DNA from: Mesaphorura yosii
Lineage: Eukaryota; Arthropoda; Collembola; Poduromorpha; Tullbergiidae
Assembly: GCA_009869945.1 (NCBI GenBank)
Contig: WIXG01000037.1
Span: forward strand, 62,001-126,000
Length of the DNA: 64,000 nucleotides
Direction: 5' to 3'
Numbering within the stretch: position 1 is the first letter of the stretch; every line of letters begins with the position of its first letter. The position numbers and the translations under genes are program-made. Shown piece by piece: positions 63,540 through 64,000 of this stretch. The notes below the pieces were generated by a model. That model had not been told where the DNA came from, did no database searches, and saw only the letters and a list, made by a program, of their open reading frames with translations.

Positions 63540-64000
63540 CTCAACTTGGATTCCAATGAAAGTATTAAATGTATTAAATTTAATCACTGCTGGCAGGTAT
63601 GGTGCTAGTTTGTGAGCCTATTTTAAATGTTCAGTTTTTTGTGTTGAAAGGAATTCAACAATGTGTGGAAACGACTTGCTCGGACGTACGATTCTCGTAA
63701 CAATCGATTTTATTACAGTTTATAATTTAACACAGACCATTTTCTTGACTCCGAATATGCTGTTTATCAAGCTCTGACTTAATTAGTAAACCATCTAATT
63801 TGCAATATGGTTGGATGTACAAAAGATTGATTACGGCAATTAAATATATGTAATAAAATTAGGTCAGTACAGATCAGTTCGATAATCAGAATACACACAA
63901 CACTACAGGAACTCATCTAATGCTTGCATTGTTCGGTTTTCATCACATTGTTGTGATTAATTTGCAGGTTCCACTCCCAAGTCCATGACACCTGTTTCTG
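63540..64000. other. Window end: 3' flank, with a possible exon start at the edge
   Basis: ATTAAA variants at 63564-63569 and 63573-63578 are likely poly(A) signals of the preceding gene. The remaining DNA is AT-rich without a useful frame. At 63967 a plausible + strand acceptor (TGATTAATTTGCAG) is followed by 33 bases to the window edge, open in two frames. It may begin an exon of the next gene, but too little is visible. Confidence 0.35.

Overview
The window is eukaryotic nuclear DNA, most likely from an arthropod. It contains a Taranis-type SERTA-domain gene, and its genes are split by GT-AG introns with clean phases. An axonemal dynein light chain argues against a nematode, because nematodes lack motile axonemes. 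I cannot place the organism more precisely by eye.

Layout. About 1-25.7 kb is gene-poor. I see no convincing coding exon there, only low-complexity tracts and, at about 2.48-3.31 kb, the decayed 3' part of a retroelement. From 25.75 to about 38.55 kb lies a Taranis-like gene on the + strand. A short 5' exon (start codon 25960) is joined across a 9.7 kb intron to one large exon (35856-37751), giving a predicted 680-residue serine-rich, acidic nuclear regulator. About 38.6-54.4 kb is again without a gene I can support, apart from one isolated exon-like cassette and one perfect hairpin.

The last 9.5 kb is dense, with short introns, mostly 57-177 bp and one of 411 bp. It holds: (1) a secreted protein whose exons encode a leader, a CCP/sushi-like module and a complete dithiol glutaredoxin (54494-56042, +); (2) the axonemal inner-arm dynein light chain p28/DNALI1 (57764-58836, +); (3) a 116-residue single-pass membrane protein I do not recognise (61415-60885, -); (4) a 375-residue helical protein with faint MIF4G-like features (62203-63539, +). 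Genes 3 and 4 are divergent across 787 bp that contains several short protein-like frames.

The genes do not form an evident pathway. They cover cell-cycle/transcription control (Taranis), secretory-pathway redox chemistry (glutaredoxin), ciliary or sperm motility (p28) and two unassigned proteins. The most unusual point is the glutaredoxin locus. The sushi exons splice in phase to the glutaredoxin exon, yet the intron just before that exon also encodes, in frame, a second possible signal peptide with its own ATG. So either a sushi-glutaredoxin fusion or two alternative secretory leaders may exist. All exon models were built by hand from splice sites, phase and family resemblance; none has been checked by a search or by RNA data.
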